Source of the DNA: JBNJGT01 sp964473285
GTDB taxonomy: Archaea; Nanobdellota; Nanobdellia; Woesearchaeales; JACJVW01
Reading direction: 5' to 3'
DNA: 5,735 nucleotides
Assembly: GCA_964473285.1 (NCBI GenBank)
Contig: CAYYOI010000075.1
Location: forward strand, 1-5,735
Shown here: piece after piece, positions 1-5,720 of the stretch
Layout of the letters: each line of letters opens with the position of its first letter
How positions within the stretch are numbered: position 1 is the stretch's first letter
Position numbers and translations under genes: made by a program
Notes under the pieces: generated by a model
Database searches by the model: none
What the model was told of the DNA's origin: nothing
The model's input: only the letters and a program-made list of their open reading frames with translations

Positions 1-65
1 TGTTGGTTTTTTCTATTAATTCAGGAGTAGTTAAAACTCATCGGAGATACTGGAGTTCCGTAATT

Positions 66-1370
66 TCAAGAATTATAGTATTTCATGATTACCTGGTATG
101 CCTCCTCCAGATCTTTTCCGAATGCCACTATCCCTTCCTTGTGCCCTCCAAGGACAGCTATCTGCTTTTCCCTTAACCCTTGTTCATACAACCTTTTCAG
201 CTCATATGCGATCTCAGGTGTTCCGTATGTTGCACTCTTCGATGTTGTCGGCAGCTTGCCAAAGAATTTCTTCCACATCTTGAGGCTGTGCACATGAATC
301 ACAGCATGTATATCCTTATCGCATTCGTATATAGCTTCATGCGTCAAGCTCTCCGAAGATGCCTTCGTCCCTCCTGTGCATGATAATTCATTTCTTCCGA
401 TATCATATTTTGTTATCTTGCTGTAATGAGTGTTATCAAGTTTATTGTAATTGCCGGTTGCAGAACCCGTGATTATGACCTCTCCATACCTTGTACTCAG
501 ATTTCCATAACCTACCTTGTTTTGGTATGCTCCTATCAACCCCTTATTGTATAACCTTTGCCTGTACCTGTTCAACTCCCTCACTTTTTCCTTTACCACA
601 GGTTTTGTTTTCCTGAAATTGCATTGAAATTTTATGTAACCCTCCTCAATCACTTCCTTCAGGTTGACACTTTCCACTATACTGATAAGCTGCTTCAGGT
701 TCTTTATAGTATGGTCCGGCCTCTTATAATCCTCTTTTGCAAGACACTCCATCTTACCCTTCTTCAAAAGCACTGTTGTCAGTCCTACGAAATTTGCGCC
801 CTCGATATCAGCAACCTTATTATCACCAACCATGACAGCCTCTTCAGCAGATACCTTCAGCTTGTTCAAAGTCAAAAGAAACATTATAGAATGGGGTTTC
901 TCACTGCCTGCCTCCTCTGATGTCACCAATACATCAATATACTTGCTTATACCCAGTTTCTCCAGTTTCCTCAATTGGACACTGGTAGTCAGGTCAGAGA
1001 CGACTGCTGTTTTGATGCCATGCTCCCTGCAGTATTCCAGGCTCTCGATCGCACCAGGCTTGAGCCTCATATTCTCCATCAGACTATCCCAATATGTATG
1101 ATACAATTTCAGGACAATCGACGGCTCAATAGAATTATTGGTTTTTTCCATCAATCTCTGGAAATACAATACCCTGTTATGGGCAGATGCTGTGCCTGAA
1201 AGCTCCTTATGTATCTCCACCCGTGAGAGCTTGAAAAGCTTCATGAAACGATTATATGACATCTTCATGTGCTTGTTCAATTCCCAAAAGACTGCCTTCA
1301 TTGCTATCTTGTGAGCATAGGTATAATCATACAAAGTATCATCCAGATCATATAGCACTGCCTTTATCAT
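66..1370 (-). CDS. HAD-family phosphatase fused to class II aldolase/adducin domain
   Basis: 434 aa, two enzymes in one chain. Residues 1 to about 230 form a HAD hydrolase of the phosphoglycolate-phosphatase-like type: motif I DLDDT with D8 and D10, a helical cap (about 16-100), motif II S125 in VVSDL, motif III K158 in EKPH, and motif IV D183 with D188 in VGDNKVAD. Residues about 258-434 form a small class II (fuculose-phosphate-type) aldolase domain: GYGNLS (287-292) and TGSATG (301-306) fit phosphate binding, E340 in SSE is the expected catalytic acid, and H359, H361 and H410 are the expected metal ligands. All key residues of both halves are present, so both are probably active. By family, the aldolase half would cleave or dehydrate a sugar 1-phosphate and the HAD half would remove phosphate. 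The substrate is unknown. No signal peptide is seen, so it is cytoplasmic. The ATG at 1368-1370 lies 26-27 nt from a TATA element and has no Shine-Dalgarno sequence. It is not MtnBC-like in domain order or HAD type. Confidence 0.9.
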   Translation of the reverse strand: MIKAVLYDLDDTLYDYTYAHKIAMKAVFWELNKHMKMSYNRFMKLFKLSRVEIHKELSGTASAHNRVLYFQRLMEKTNNSIEPSIVLKLYHTYWDSLMENMRLKPGAIESLEYCREHGIKTAVVSDLTTSVQLRKLEKLGISKYIDVLVTSEEAGSEKPHSIMFLLTLNKLKVSAEEAVMVGDNKVADIEGANFVGLTTVLLKKGKMECLAKEDYKRPDHTIKNLKQLISIVESVNLKEVIEEGYIKFQCNFRKTKPVVKEKVRELNRYRQRLYNKGLIGAYQNKVGYGNLSTRYGEVIITGSATGNYNKLDNTHYSKITKYDIGRNELSCTGGTKASSESLTHEAIYECDKDIHAVIHVHSLKMWKKFFGKLPTTSKSATYGTPEIAYELKRLYEQGLREKQIAVLGGHKEGIVAFGKDLEEAYQVIMKYYNS

Positions 1371-1391
1371 GATTTGTTCCCGGAAAAATCC

Positions 1392-1402
1392 CTTAATAAA
1401 AC
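1392..1402 (-). promoter_or_regulatory. TATA element for the HAD-aldolase gene
   Basis: Read on the minus strand the element is GTTTTATTAAG. Its core (1393-1400) is centred about 26.5 nt before the ATG at 1370, the spacing expected between an archaeal TATA box and its transcription start. An A-rich stretch, AGAAAGT, sits upstream in the BRE position. With no Shine-Dalgarno sequence between it and the ATG, a leaderless mRNA is inferred. Confidence 0.6.
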
Positions 1403-1417
1403 TTTCTAAGACAAAGA

Positions 1418-1425
1418 TTTAAAAA
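1418..1425 (+). promoter_or_regulatory. TATA element for the SRP RNA gene
   Basis: TTTAAAAA is centred 26.5 nt before position 1448, which is also the first base of the terminal helix of the SRP RNA. The A-rich CAAAGA just upstream is a plausible BRE. The spacing and the RNA end point support each other. The HAD-aldolase TATA element lies only about 25 bp away on the other strand, so this is a divergent pair of separate promoters. Confidence 0.7.
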
Positions 1426-1447
1426 TCATATCAGATTCAAGAGATAC

Positions 1448-1722
1448 GGGTAAGCTAGGCCGGGAAGTCAGCCCTTTCCTGTTACCGCAAACGGGCTATA
1501 CGGCGGGGCCGAAGCCGAAGGAGCAGTTAAGGATGTTCAATCCCAGCCCTGGGCCAGACAATGATATCCTGTCCTCCAGGATCGGCTCTTGGCGGAACCG
1601 GGTCAGATCAGGAATGAAGCAGCCCTAACGCCTGGAACTGGTGCTTAGAGGGTCGCGGGATTAAGGAAGGACCAGGATCACTGGGGTGGATGTTCTTTTC
1701 CCATCCTCCGGCGTGCTTACCC
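1448..1722 (+). ncRNA. ffs: Archaeal 7S signal recognition particle RNA
   Basis: About 275 nt; the RNA scaffold of the SRP, which binds SRP54 and SRP19 and targets nascent membrane and secreted proteins. The ends pair: GGGTAAGC (1448-1455) with GCTTACCC (1715-1722), then GCCG (1459-1462) with CGGC (1709-1712). The Alu domain shows a helix 3 hairpin (1463-1479), the UGUNR motif as TGTTA (1480-1484), helix 4 CCG/CGG (1485-1487, 1501-1503), and complementary loops AGCCC (1470-1474) and GGGCT (1493-1497), the known loop-loop contact. Helix 5 includes ATCCCAG (1540-1546) with CTGGGGT (1681-1687) and CCTGG (1548-1552) with CCAGG (1672-1676). The SRP54 site is helix 8: GGCG/CGCC (1591-1594, 1629-1632), GGGT, a symmetric loop, stem TCA/TGA and a GGAA tetraloop (1611-1614), with AGCA at 1618-1621. 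One loop base departs from the usual CAGG (CAGA here). The 3' end overlaps the M16 peptidase stop codon. Confidence 0.96.
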
Positions 1723-2907
1723 TTCTTCTACAAGCACCCTTGAAAAACCATTAGAAAAATACCTGTCAATCACCCTTTTCAGGTCATCGATACCTACCGC
1801 CTTTATCCTCCTGCAATACTCAGGAAAATTCTCAACCACACCAGCCTGCTTCCAGATCGCAAGATTTTCAGAAAGATTCTGGTTATCCTCATTCTCCATT
1901 ATGAATTCCCCCTCTAAGAACTGTTTTGCATCAATAAGCTCCTTACTGCCTATCTCACGCCTCAACTCCTTTCCTATTATATCAAGACAGGTAGGAATAT
2001 GCTTTTTTTGCGTGCAGACAGAAAACACAAAAAAGCCATACAAAGTCGAAGGATTATGAAAAGCCCCCACCTCATAAGCAAGCCCCCGCTTGTTCCTGAT
2101 CTCATCAAAAAGCCTGCCAGACATGCCCCTTGAAAGGATCGCCCTCAACACCTCCAGCGCCTCAGAATCCTCATGATACAAAGGCACAGTCCTGTATCCC
2201 AAAAGAAGGTAGCTTTGGCTTATATCACGCTGAACAGTGACATAGCTCTTCTCATCACTCACCTTTTCCACACTATCACATCCTGTGATCTCTCCCCCAG
2301 GAAAAGATGCAAACTCCTTCACCGCTGAAAGTCCCTCCTCTGATCCCACAACAGTTATTAGCAGGTTTGAGCCCTTGTAATTCCTCTCGTAAAAATCAAG
2401 AAGCATCTTCCTCGTCATATTGGATACACTCTCCTTATCACCAATGATAGGATGCTCAAGCGAGTATCCCTTGAAAAGGTCCCCTAGTAAAAGGTCCCAC
2501 TGAAGATAACGCGGCTCATCCTTTCGTAGCGAGATTTCCGAGAGTATAACCTCCCTTTCCTTCTCGATGCTTTTTTCTGAGAATACAGGATTAGACAATA
2601 CATCCCATAAAACATCCACAGACTCCCGCAGATGCTTATTAAGGGATTTCACATAAAAACAGGTCCTATCATAAGTCGTATAAGCCCCAATCTCTCCTCC
2701 CTTGCTTTCCACAGCAGAGCTTATCTGGATTGCTGAACGACTCTTAGTCCCCTCAAAGAGCATATGTTCTATGAAATGCGCAACTCCGTGCTCTTCTGAA
2801 CTCTCGTTGCAGGATCCTGTCTGCACCACAACACTCACCGCTGTAGTCTGCCCCTCGTGGGGATAGAAAACAACCCTTATTCCGTTTTCCAGTGAAAATT
2901 CCTTCAT
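1717..2907 (-). CDS. M16-family (insulinase/pitrilysin-type) zinc peptidase
   Basis: 396 aa from the chosen start. The inverted zinc motif HFIEH (H44, E47, H48) is followed 76 residues later by E124 in ILSEI, the spacing seen for the third zinc ligand of the family. The C-terminal half carries R274 and Y278 in RGLAY, the family's substrate-binding Arg/Tyr pair. Two homologous M16 lobes fill about 400 aa, the size of the M16B peptidases, which normally act as a homodimer or as a pair of an active and an inactive subunit. No partner gene is visible here. Having both the zinc site and the Arg/Tyr pair in one chain favours a homodimer. Likely role: oligopeptide or unfolded-protein cleavage in the cytoplasm, as no signal peptide is seen. 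The ATG at 2905-2907 is chosen because MKEFSLENGIRV is a typical family N-terminus and lies 26-28 nt from a TATA element. An upstream ATG (2931) and TTG (2949) would place coding sequence over that promoter. The stop lies inside the SRP RNA gene. Confidence 0.93.
   Translation of the reverse strand: MKEFSLENGIRVVFYPHEGQTTAVSVVVQTGSCNESSEEHGVAHFIEHMLFEGTKSRSAIQISSAVESKGGEIGAYTTYDRTCFYVKSLNKHLRESVDVLWDVLSNPVFSEKSIEKEREVILSEISLRKDEPRYLQWDLLLGDLFKGYSLEHPIIGDKESVSNMTRKMLLDFYERNYKGSNLLITVVGSEEGLSAVKEFASFPGGEITGCDSVEKVSDEKSYVTVQRDISQSYLLLGYRTVPLYHEDSEALEVLRAILSRGMSGRLFDEIRNKRGLAYEVGAFHNPSTLYGFFVFSVCTQKKHIPTCLDIIGKELRREIGSKELIDAKQFLEGEFIMENEDNQNLSENLAIWKQAGVVENFPEYCRRIKAVGIDDLKRVIDRYFSNGFSRVLVEEG
1723..1729 (+). 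terminator. Possible T-rich stop for SRP RNA transcription
   Basis: TTCTTCT directly follows the last paired base of the SRP RNA at 1722. Archaeal RNA polymerase stops at T-rich stretches without needing a hairpin, so this short run is a reasonable end point. It is weak, being interrupted by C, and lies inside the 3' coding end of the convergent M16 peptidase gene. Confidence 0.35.
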
Positions 2908-2922
2908 GCCATACAAAAACAC

Positions 2923-2944
2923 CGAAATCATTTTAATAGTTTCG
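2923..2944. promoter_or_regulatory. Shared divergent promoter, near-symmetric BRE-TATA-BRE
   Basis: The A/T core ATTTTAAT (2930-2937) is flanked by an inverted repeat, CGAAA (2923-2927) and TTTCG (2940-2944). The dyad centre at 2933.5 is 26.5 nt from the M24 start (2960) and 26.5 nt from the M16 start (2907). CGAAA reads as an A-rich BRE-like site upstream of the core on both strands. No second TATA box lies at the right distance in either direction, although ATAATTTAG at 2951-2959 on the minus strand could serve the alternative M16 start at 2931. Both transcripts would be leaderless. Confidence 0.6.
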
Positions 2945-2959
2945 CACAACTAAATTATC

Positions 2960-3919
2960 ATGGACCTTTCAGCCTATGCACGAAAACACAGGATCACAGC
3001 AGTGATAATGAACCCCAGGAATTTCTATTATTTCACAGGCATCAACGCCCAAGGCATCCTTATCCAGGGAAAAAAGAAGAGAATCCTCCTCTCCTCACTT
3101 GACAAGCAGATCAAAGACGCAATCCCCCTTACCAAAGAAAACCTTGAAAAAGAGCTGAAAGGGGTAAAAAGGATAGGCCTTGAGCTAAGCACAATCTCAC
3201 ATAACAAATACCTTGAATTCAAAAAACCCCATATCCATGACCTATCACCTGCAATAGAAGAAGCAAGAAGTTTCAAGTCAGAAAAAGAGATAAGGCTCAT
3301 CAAGAAAGCATGCAAATACACAGACGAGATCTTTGCTTCTGTGATAAAAAAGAGATACAATACAGAAAAGGAACTCCAGGCACTCATCATATACGAGATA
3401 TACAGGCGCGGACTTGAGCCCTCATTCACCCCTATTGTTGCATCAGGAAAGAATGCAGGCACACTCCACCACATCCCAGGCAACCAACTGAATAAAGGCT
3501 TTCTCATAATAGACTTTGGAGTAAAGTACAAAGGCTATTGCTCTGATATGACCCGTACTCTCTATATAGGAAAGCCCACCCATCATGAGCGTGCCATCTA
3601 CGACTCAATCATTTCCACCCAGGACAAGGCCATAAAGATGCTCTGCACCCATTCACTGGAAGAGATTGACTCATTCACCCGCAATCCAGACTATCCCCAT
3701 TCATTGGGTCACGGCATAGGCCTTGACATACACGAAAAACCCTTCCTCAGGAAAGGCCAGACAATAAAAGAGGGAATGGTTCTTGCAATCGAGCCCGGCC
3801 GCTACACAAAAACCTATGGCATACGCATTGAAGATGACATCCTGATCAGGAAAAGACCTATACAGCTCACCCATTCCATTAAAGAACTCATAGTGACATC
3901 ACCTAAAAAAAACATATGA
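2960..3919 (+). CDS. M24-family metallopeptidase, Xaa-Pro dipeptidase/aminopeptidase type
   Basis: 319 aa, cytoplasmic. The N-terminal domain (1 to about 105) is a short creatinase/prolidase-like fold with the typical PRNFYYFTGI segment (19-28). The pita-bread catalytic domain (about 106-312) keeps all five metal ligands: D185 and D196 (DFGVKYKGYCSDMTRT), H251 (SLGHGIG), E278 (IEPG) and E291 (RIEDD). H170/H171 and H258 fit the substrate-site histidines. By family it removes the residue in front of proline from peptides or Xaa-Pro dipeptides, with two Mn, Co or Fe ions. The segment between D196 and H251 is 55 residues against 64 between the same ligands in Pyrococcus furiosus prolidase, so the protein is a compact member. 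A methionine aminopeptidase is less likely because a creatinase N-domain is present. It diverges from the M16 gene and ends 37 nt before PAN. The ATG at 2960 lies 25-27 nt after the shared TATA element, with no Shine-Dalgarno sequence. Confidence 0.93.
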   Translation: MDLSAYARKHRITAVIMNPRNFYYFTGINAQGILIQGKKKRILLSSLDKQIKDAIPLTKENLEKELKGVKRIGLELSTISHNKYLEFKKPHIHDLSPAIEEARSFKSEKEIRLIKKACKYTDEIFASVIKKRYNTEKELQALIIYEIYRRGLEPSFTPIVASGKNAGTLHHIPGNQLNKGFLIIDFGVKYKGYCSDMTRTLYIGKPTHHERAIYDSIISTQDKAIKMLCTHSLEEIDSFTRNPDYPHSLGHGIGLDIHEKPFLRKGQTIKEGMVLAIEPGRYTKTYGIRIEDDILIRKRPIQLTHSIKELIVTSPKKNI

Positions 3920-3923
3920 ATAA

Positions 3924-3931
3924 TTTTATAA
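3924..3931 (+). promoter_or_regulatory. TATA element for the PAN gene
   Basis: TTTTATAA, centred about 29 nt before the PAN ATG at 3957, sits in the short gap after the M24 gene. This places the transcription start within a few bases of the ATG, so a leaderless or nearly leaderless PAN mRNA is inferred. PAN may therefore be transcribed apart from the M24 gene, although read-through from M24 is possible. The four Ts could also weakly stop M24 transcripts. Confidence 0.6.
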
Positions 3932-3956
3932 AGGACAGAATAATTCTTAGGTTAGC

Positions 3957-5093
3957 ATGAATACAAAAGATTCTGACGAGATGGTTTACAGTTATGCAAC
4001 AGAAGTTTCACAATTAGAAGAAGAGAACAGGATCCTGAAGGAAACACTTGATGGTATGAAAGCAGAACTTCAAAGGATCAAGAAACCTCCTCTCATGGTA
4101 TGTGACGTAAGGGAAGTCGTAGACGAGAACCAGGCAATAATCCGTATCCCTAATGGCAATTCCTTTCTTGTTGAAATGTCCCAGAATGCAGAAAAGATAG
4201 TCCCTGGAGACACAGTCCTCACTGAGCAAAAGAACCTCACTATCCTAAGAAAGATCAAATCAACAAAGACATTTGATGTTGACAAGTATGTAATAATAGA
4301 CAAGCCTTCCACCACCTGGAAAGAGGTTGGAGGACTAAAAGACCAGATCGAAGAGATAAAGGAAGTCATAGAGCTTCCATTAAAAAAGCCTGAACTATTC
4401 AAGAAGATCGGAATAAACCCTCCAAAAGGCCTGCTGCTTTACGGTCCGCCTGGAACAGGTAAGACTCTTCTTGCAAAGGCTGCTGCAGCCTCAACAGATG
4501 CAACATTCATCCAGGTTGTCGGTTCAGAACTAGTCCAAAAATTCATAGGCGAAGGAGCAAAACTGGTAAAGGAAATATTCCAGCTTGCGCGTGAGAACGC
4601 TCCTACTGTCATTTTTATTGATGAGCTTGACGCTCTTGCTGCAACCAGGATGGAACTTGGAACATCAGGTGAACGTGAAGTGCAGCGTACATTCATGCAG
4701 CTTCTTGCAGAGATAGACGGTTTCAAGAACCTGGGCAACGTGAAAGTTATTGGATGCACCAACCGAAAGGATATCCTTGACCCTGCAATAACCAGGCCAG
4801 GAAGACTCGACAGGCTGCTGCAGGTACCAAACCCTGAAGAAGAAGGCCGCCGTGAGATATTCAGGATCCACACCCAGGACATGTCAATTGAGACCAAGAA
4901 GACTGACAAGATCATCCGCTCGATGGAAGGCTTCTCAGGCGCTGAGATCAAGGCTGTATGCACAGAAGCAGGTTACTTTGCAATCCGTGACTCACGAACC
5001 ACAATCAAGACAGAAGATTTCTACAATGCTATAGAAAAAGTCAAGCAGAGCGAAGAGCATGAGAAGAAAGATTACATGAACATGTTCGGCTAA
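3957..5093 (+). CDS. pan: Proteasome-activating nucleotidase (PAN), AAA+ ATPase
   Basis: 378 aa, the archaeal counterpart of the 26S Rpt subunits. A hexameric unfoldase, it threads substrates into the 20S proteasome in the cytoplasm. In order: an N-terminal coiled coil (about 14-42, acidic and leucine-rich); a KKPPL linker (42-46) with the prolines typical of the coil-to-OB joint; an OB fold (about 46-100); and the AAA+ domain (about 118-378) with VGGL (124-127), Walker A GPPGTGKT (163-170), pore-loop KFIGEG (195-200), Walker B IFIDELDA (219-226), sensor TNR (268-270) and arginine fingers R280/R283 in TRPGR. The C-terminus ends MFG, where the HbYX gate-opening motif is expected; Phe replaces Tyr. 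The length is somewhat below the usual 390-430 aa, mostly in the N-terminal and OB parts. CDC48 is excluded because there is one AAA domain and an N-terminal coil. Its stop codon overlaps that of the convergent SGNH hydrolase gene. Confidence 0.95.
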   Translation: MNTKDSDEMVYSYATEVSQLEEENRILKETLDGMKAELQRIKKPPLMVCDVREVVDENQAIIRIPNGNSFLVEMSQNAEKIVPGDTVLTEQKNLTILRKIKSTKTFDVDKYVIIDKPSTTWKEVGGLKDQIEEIKEVIELPLKKPELFKKIGINPPKGLLLYGPPGTGKTLLAKAAAASTDATFIQVVGSELVQKFIGEGAKLVKEIFQLARENAPTVIFIDELDALAATRMELGTSGEREVQRTFMQLLAEIDGFKNLGNVKVIGCTNRKDILDPAITRPGRLDRLLQVPNPEEEGRREIFRIHTQDMSIETKKTDKIIRSMEGFSGAEIKAVCTEAGYFAIRDSRTTIKTEDFYNAIEKVKQSEEHEKKDYMNMFG

Positions 5094-5638
5094 ATTCTTA
5101 GATTTTTCTTTATCTGCTGAAACATTTTTTCATGGCCGCGGGCATTCGGATGCAAGCCATCAGCAAGATCCGAATCTGATAATACCAAAGGGATATAATA
5201 TTCTACTACCTCCCTTAATTTCATATCATACTGCTTAATAGTTTGATTATCATAAGATATTGTCGTGTCCCAGGGGACAGGTTTCACCAACTTCTCATCC
5301 ACAGGCGTAAGCCCCACAAAGAAAACTTTTGAAGTATATTTTCTTGCAAGTCTCACCAATTCCTTTATGTTCTCTTCAAACTTATCCAGAGGAACCCATG
5401 GCTCACCATTTATATTCGCTGAATCATTTATTCCGATTGCAAATACTATCACATCAGGCTCGCGCGCCTCGCATTCAGTATCAAACCTCTTCAGGAGATG
5501 CTCTGTTGTATCCCCTGATACCCCAAGGTTATATACATCCACTTCCTCAAACAGGGAAAGCCTGTTGACCCATCCCCCGTACTCATCATCACACGCCCCC
5601 CACGTAATGCTATCTCCCCATACACATAATCTAACCAT
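5090..5638 (-). CDS. GDSL/SGNH-family hydrolase
   Basis: 182 aa, the size of TesA-like single-domain SGNH esterases. All four family blocks are visible: GDSITWG with nucleophile S10; NLGVSGDT with oxyanion G42; GIND with N71; and DGLHP with D160 and H163. It is therefore likely an active ester hydrolase (lipase, thioesterase or carbohydrate deacetylase type). The substrate cannot be told from sequence. The catalytic serine is at residue 10 and there is no signal peptide or lipobox, so a cytoplasmic location is expected, unlike many secreted bacterial members. It meets PAN tail to tail: its TAG (minus, 5090-5092) and the TAA of PAN (5091-5093) share bases within CTAA. The ATG at 5636-5638 is supported by the N-terminal beta strand leading straight into GDS and by a TATA element about 26 nt upstream, with no Shine-Dalgarno sequence. 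Confidence 0.92.
   Translation of the reverse strand: MVRLCVWGDSITWGACDDEYGGWVNRLSLFEEVDVYNLGVSGDTTEHLLKRFDTECEAREPDVIVFAIGINDSANINGEPWVPLDKFEENIKELVRLARKYTSKVFFVGLTPVDEKLVKPVPWDTTISYDNQTIKQYDMKLREVVEYYIPLVLSDSDLADGLHPNARGHEKMFQQIKKNLRI
5103..5111 (+). terminator. T-rich likely terminator of the PAN gene
   Basis: TTTTTCTTT begins 10 nt after the PAN stop codon and is the strongest T run on the plus strand near the end of the gene. T-tracts are sufficient for archaeal termination. It lies within the last codons of the opposite-strand SGNH hydrolase gene, where it reads as lysine/asparagine codons. Confidence 0.45.
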
Positions 5639-5658
5639 ACAAGATACAAGTGTAAAAG

Positions 5659-5668
5659 ATTATAATAA
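5659..5668 (-). promoter_or_regulatory. TATA element for the SGNH hydrolase gene
   Basis: On the minus strand it reads TTATTATAAT. Its core is centred about 25.5 nt before the ATG at 5638, giving a predicted transcription start at or next to the start codon. No Shine-Dalgarno sequence is present in the gap. Confidence 0.6.
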
Positions 5669-5705
5669 CTTTTCTGTAAGATGGAGTTTTTCTAAAAAAT
5701 AGTAG

Positions 5706-5717
5706 AATATATATATT
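5706..5717 (+). promoter_or_regulatory. TATA-like palindrome at the right edge
   Basis: AATATATATATT is a perfect 12-bp palindrome and the strongest TATA-like sequence in the window. With the 26-nt spacing seen for the other genes, a plus-strand start would fall near 5738, just outside the window. Being symmetric, it does not set a direction on its own. If it is the true box, the ATG at 5721 would lie upstream of the transcript. Confidence 0.4.
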
Positions 5718-5720
5718 AAA

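Noticed and set aside
1..20. Near-copy of a stretch around 1136-1155 (TTGGTTTTTTC...)
   Set aside because: The match is short, low in complexity and imperfect, and the second copy lies inside coding sequence. There is no sign of a mobile element or duplication.
1..65. Left edge: possible gene end and weak hairpin CGGA...TCCG (42-60)
   Set aside because: All short frames here stop quickly or lack a start. The stem is 4 bp with a long loop and no T run follows on the minus strand, so neither a gene nor a terminator can be supported.
1688..1706. Hairpin GGATG...CATCC as a stand-alone terminator
   Set aside because: It lies inside the SRP RNA before its closing helices, so it is part of the RNA and not a terminator.
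2908..2949. Upstream starts for the M16 peptidase (ATG at 2931, TTG at 2949)
   Set aside because: They add 8 or 14 residues before the conserved family N-terminus and place coding sequence over the divergent promoter. The ATG at 2907 fits both homology and TATA spacing.
3028..3531. 167-codon minus-strand open frame inside the M24 gene
   Set aside because: It is antisense to conserved catalytic coding sequence and shows no domain or promoter of its own.
4439..4963. 174-codon open frame on the minus strand inside PAN
   Set aside because: It lies fully opposite the conserved AAA+ domain, is Ser/Arg-rich with no recognisable motif, and is explained by codon bias of the PAN gene.
5078..5087. 10-bp perfect palindrome GAACATGTTC at the end of PAN
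   Set aside because: It is made of the codons for the C-terminal Met-Asn-Met-Phe stretch. A single copy in coding sequence with no second site is most likely chance.
5265..5702. 145-codon plus-strand open frame opposite the SGNH hydrolase
   Set aside because: It is the shadow of a gene with all four SGNH blocks. It is Ser/Thr-rich and runs through the hydrolase promoter.
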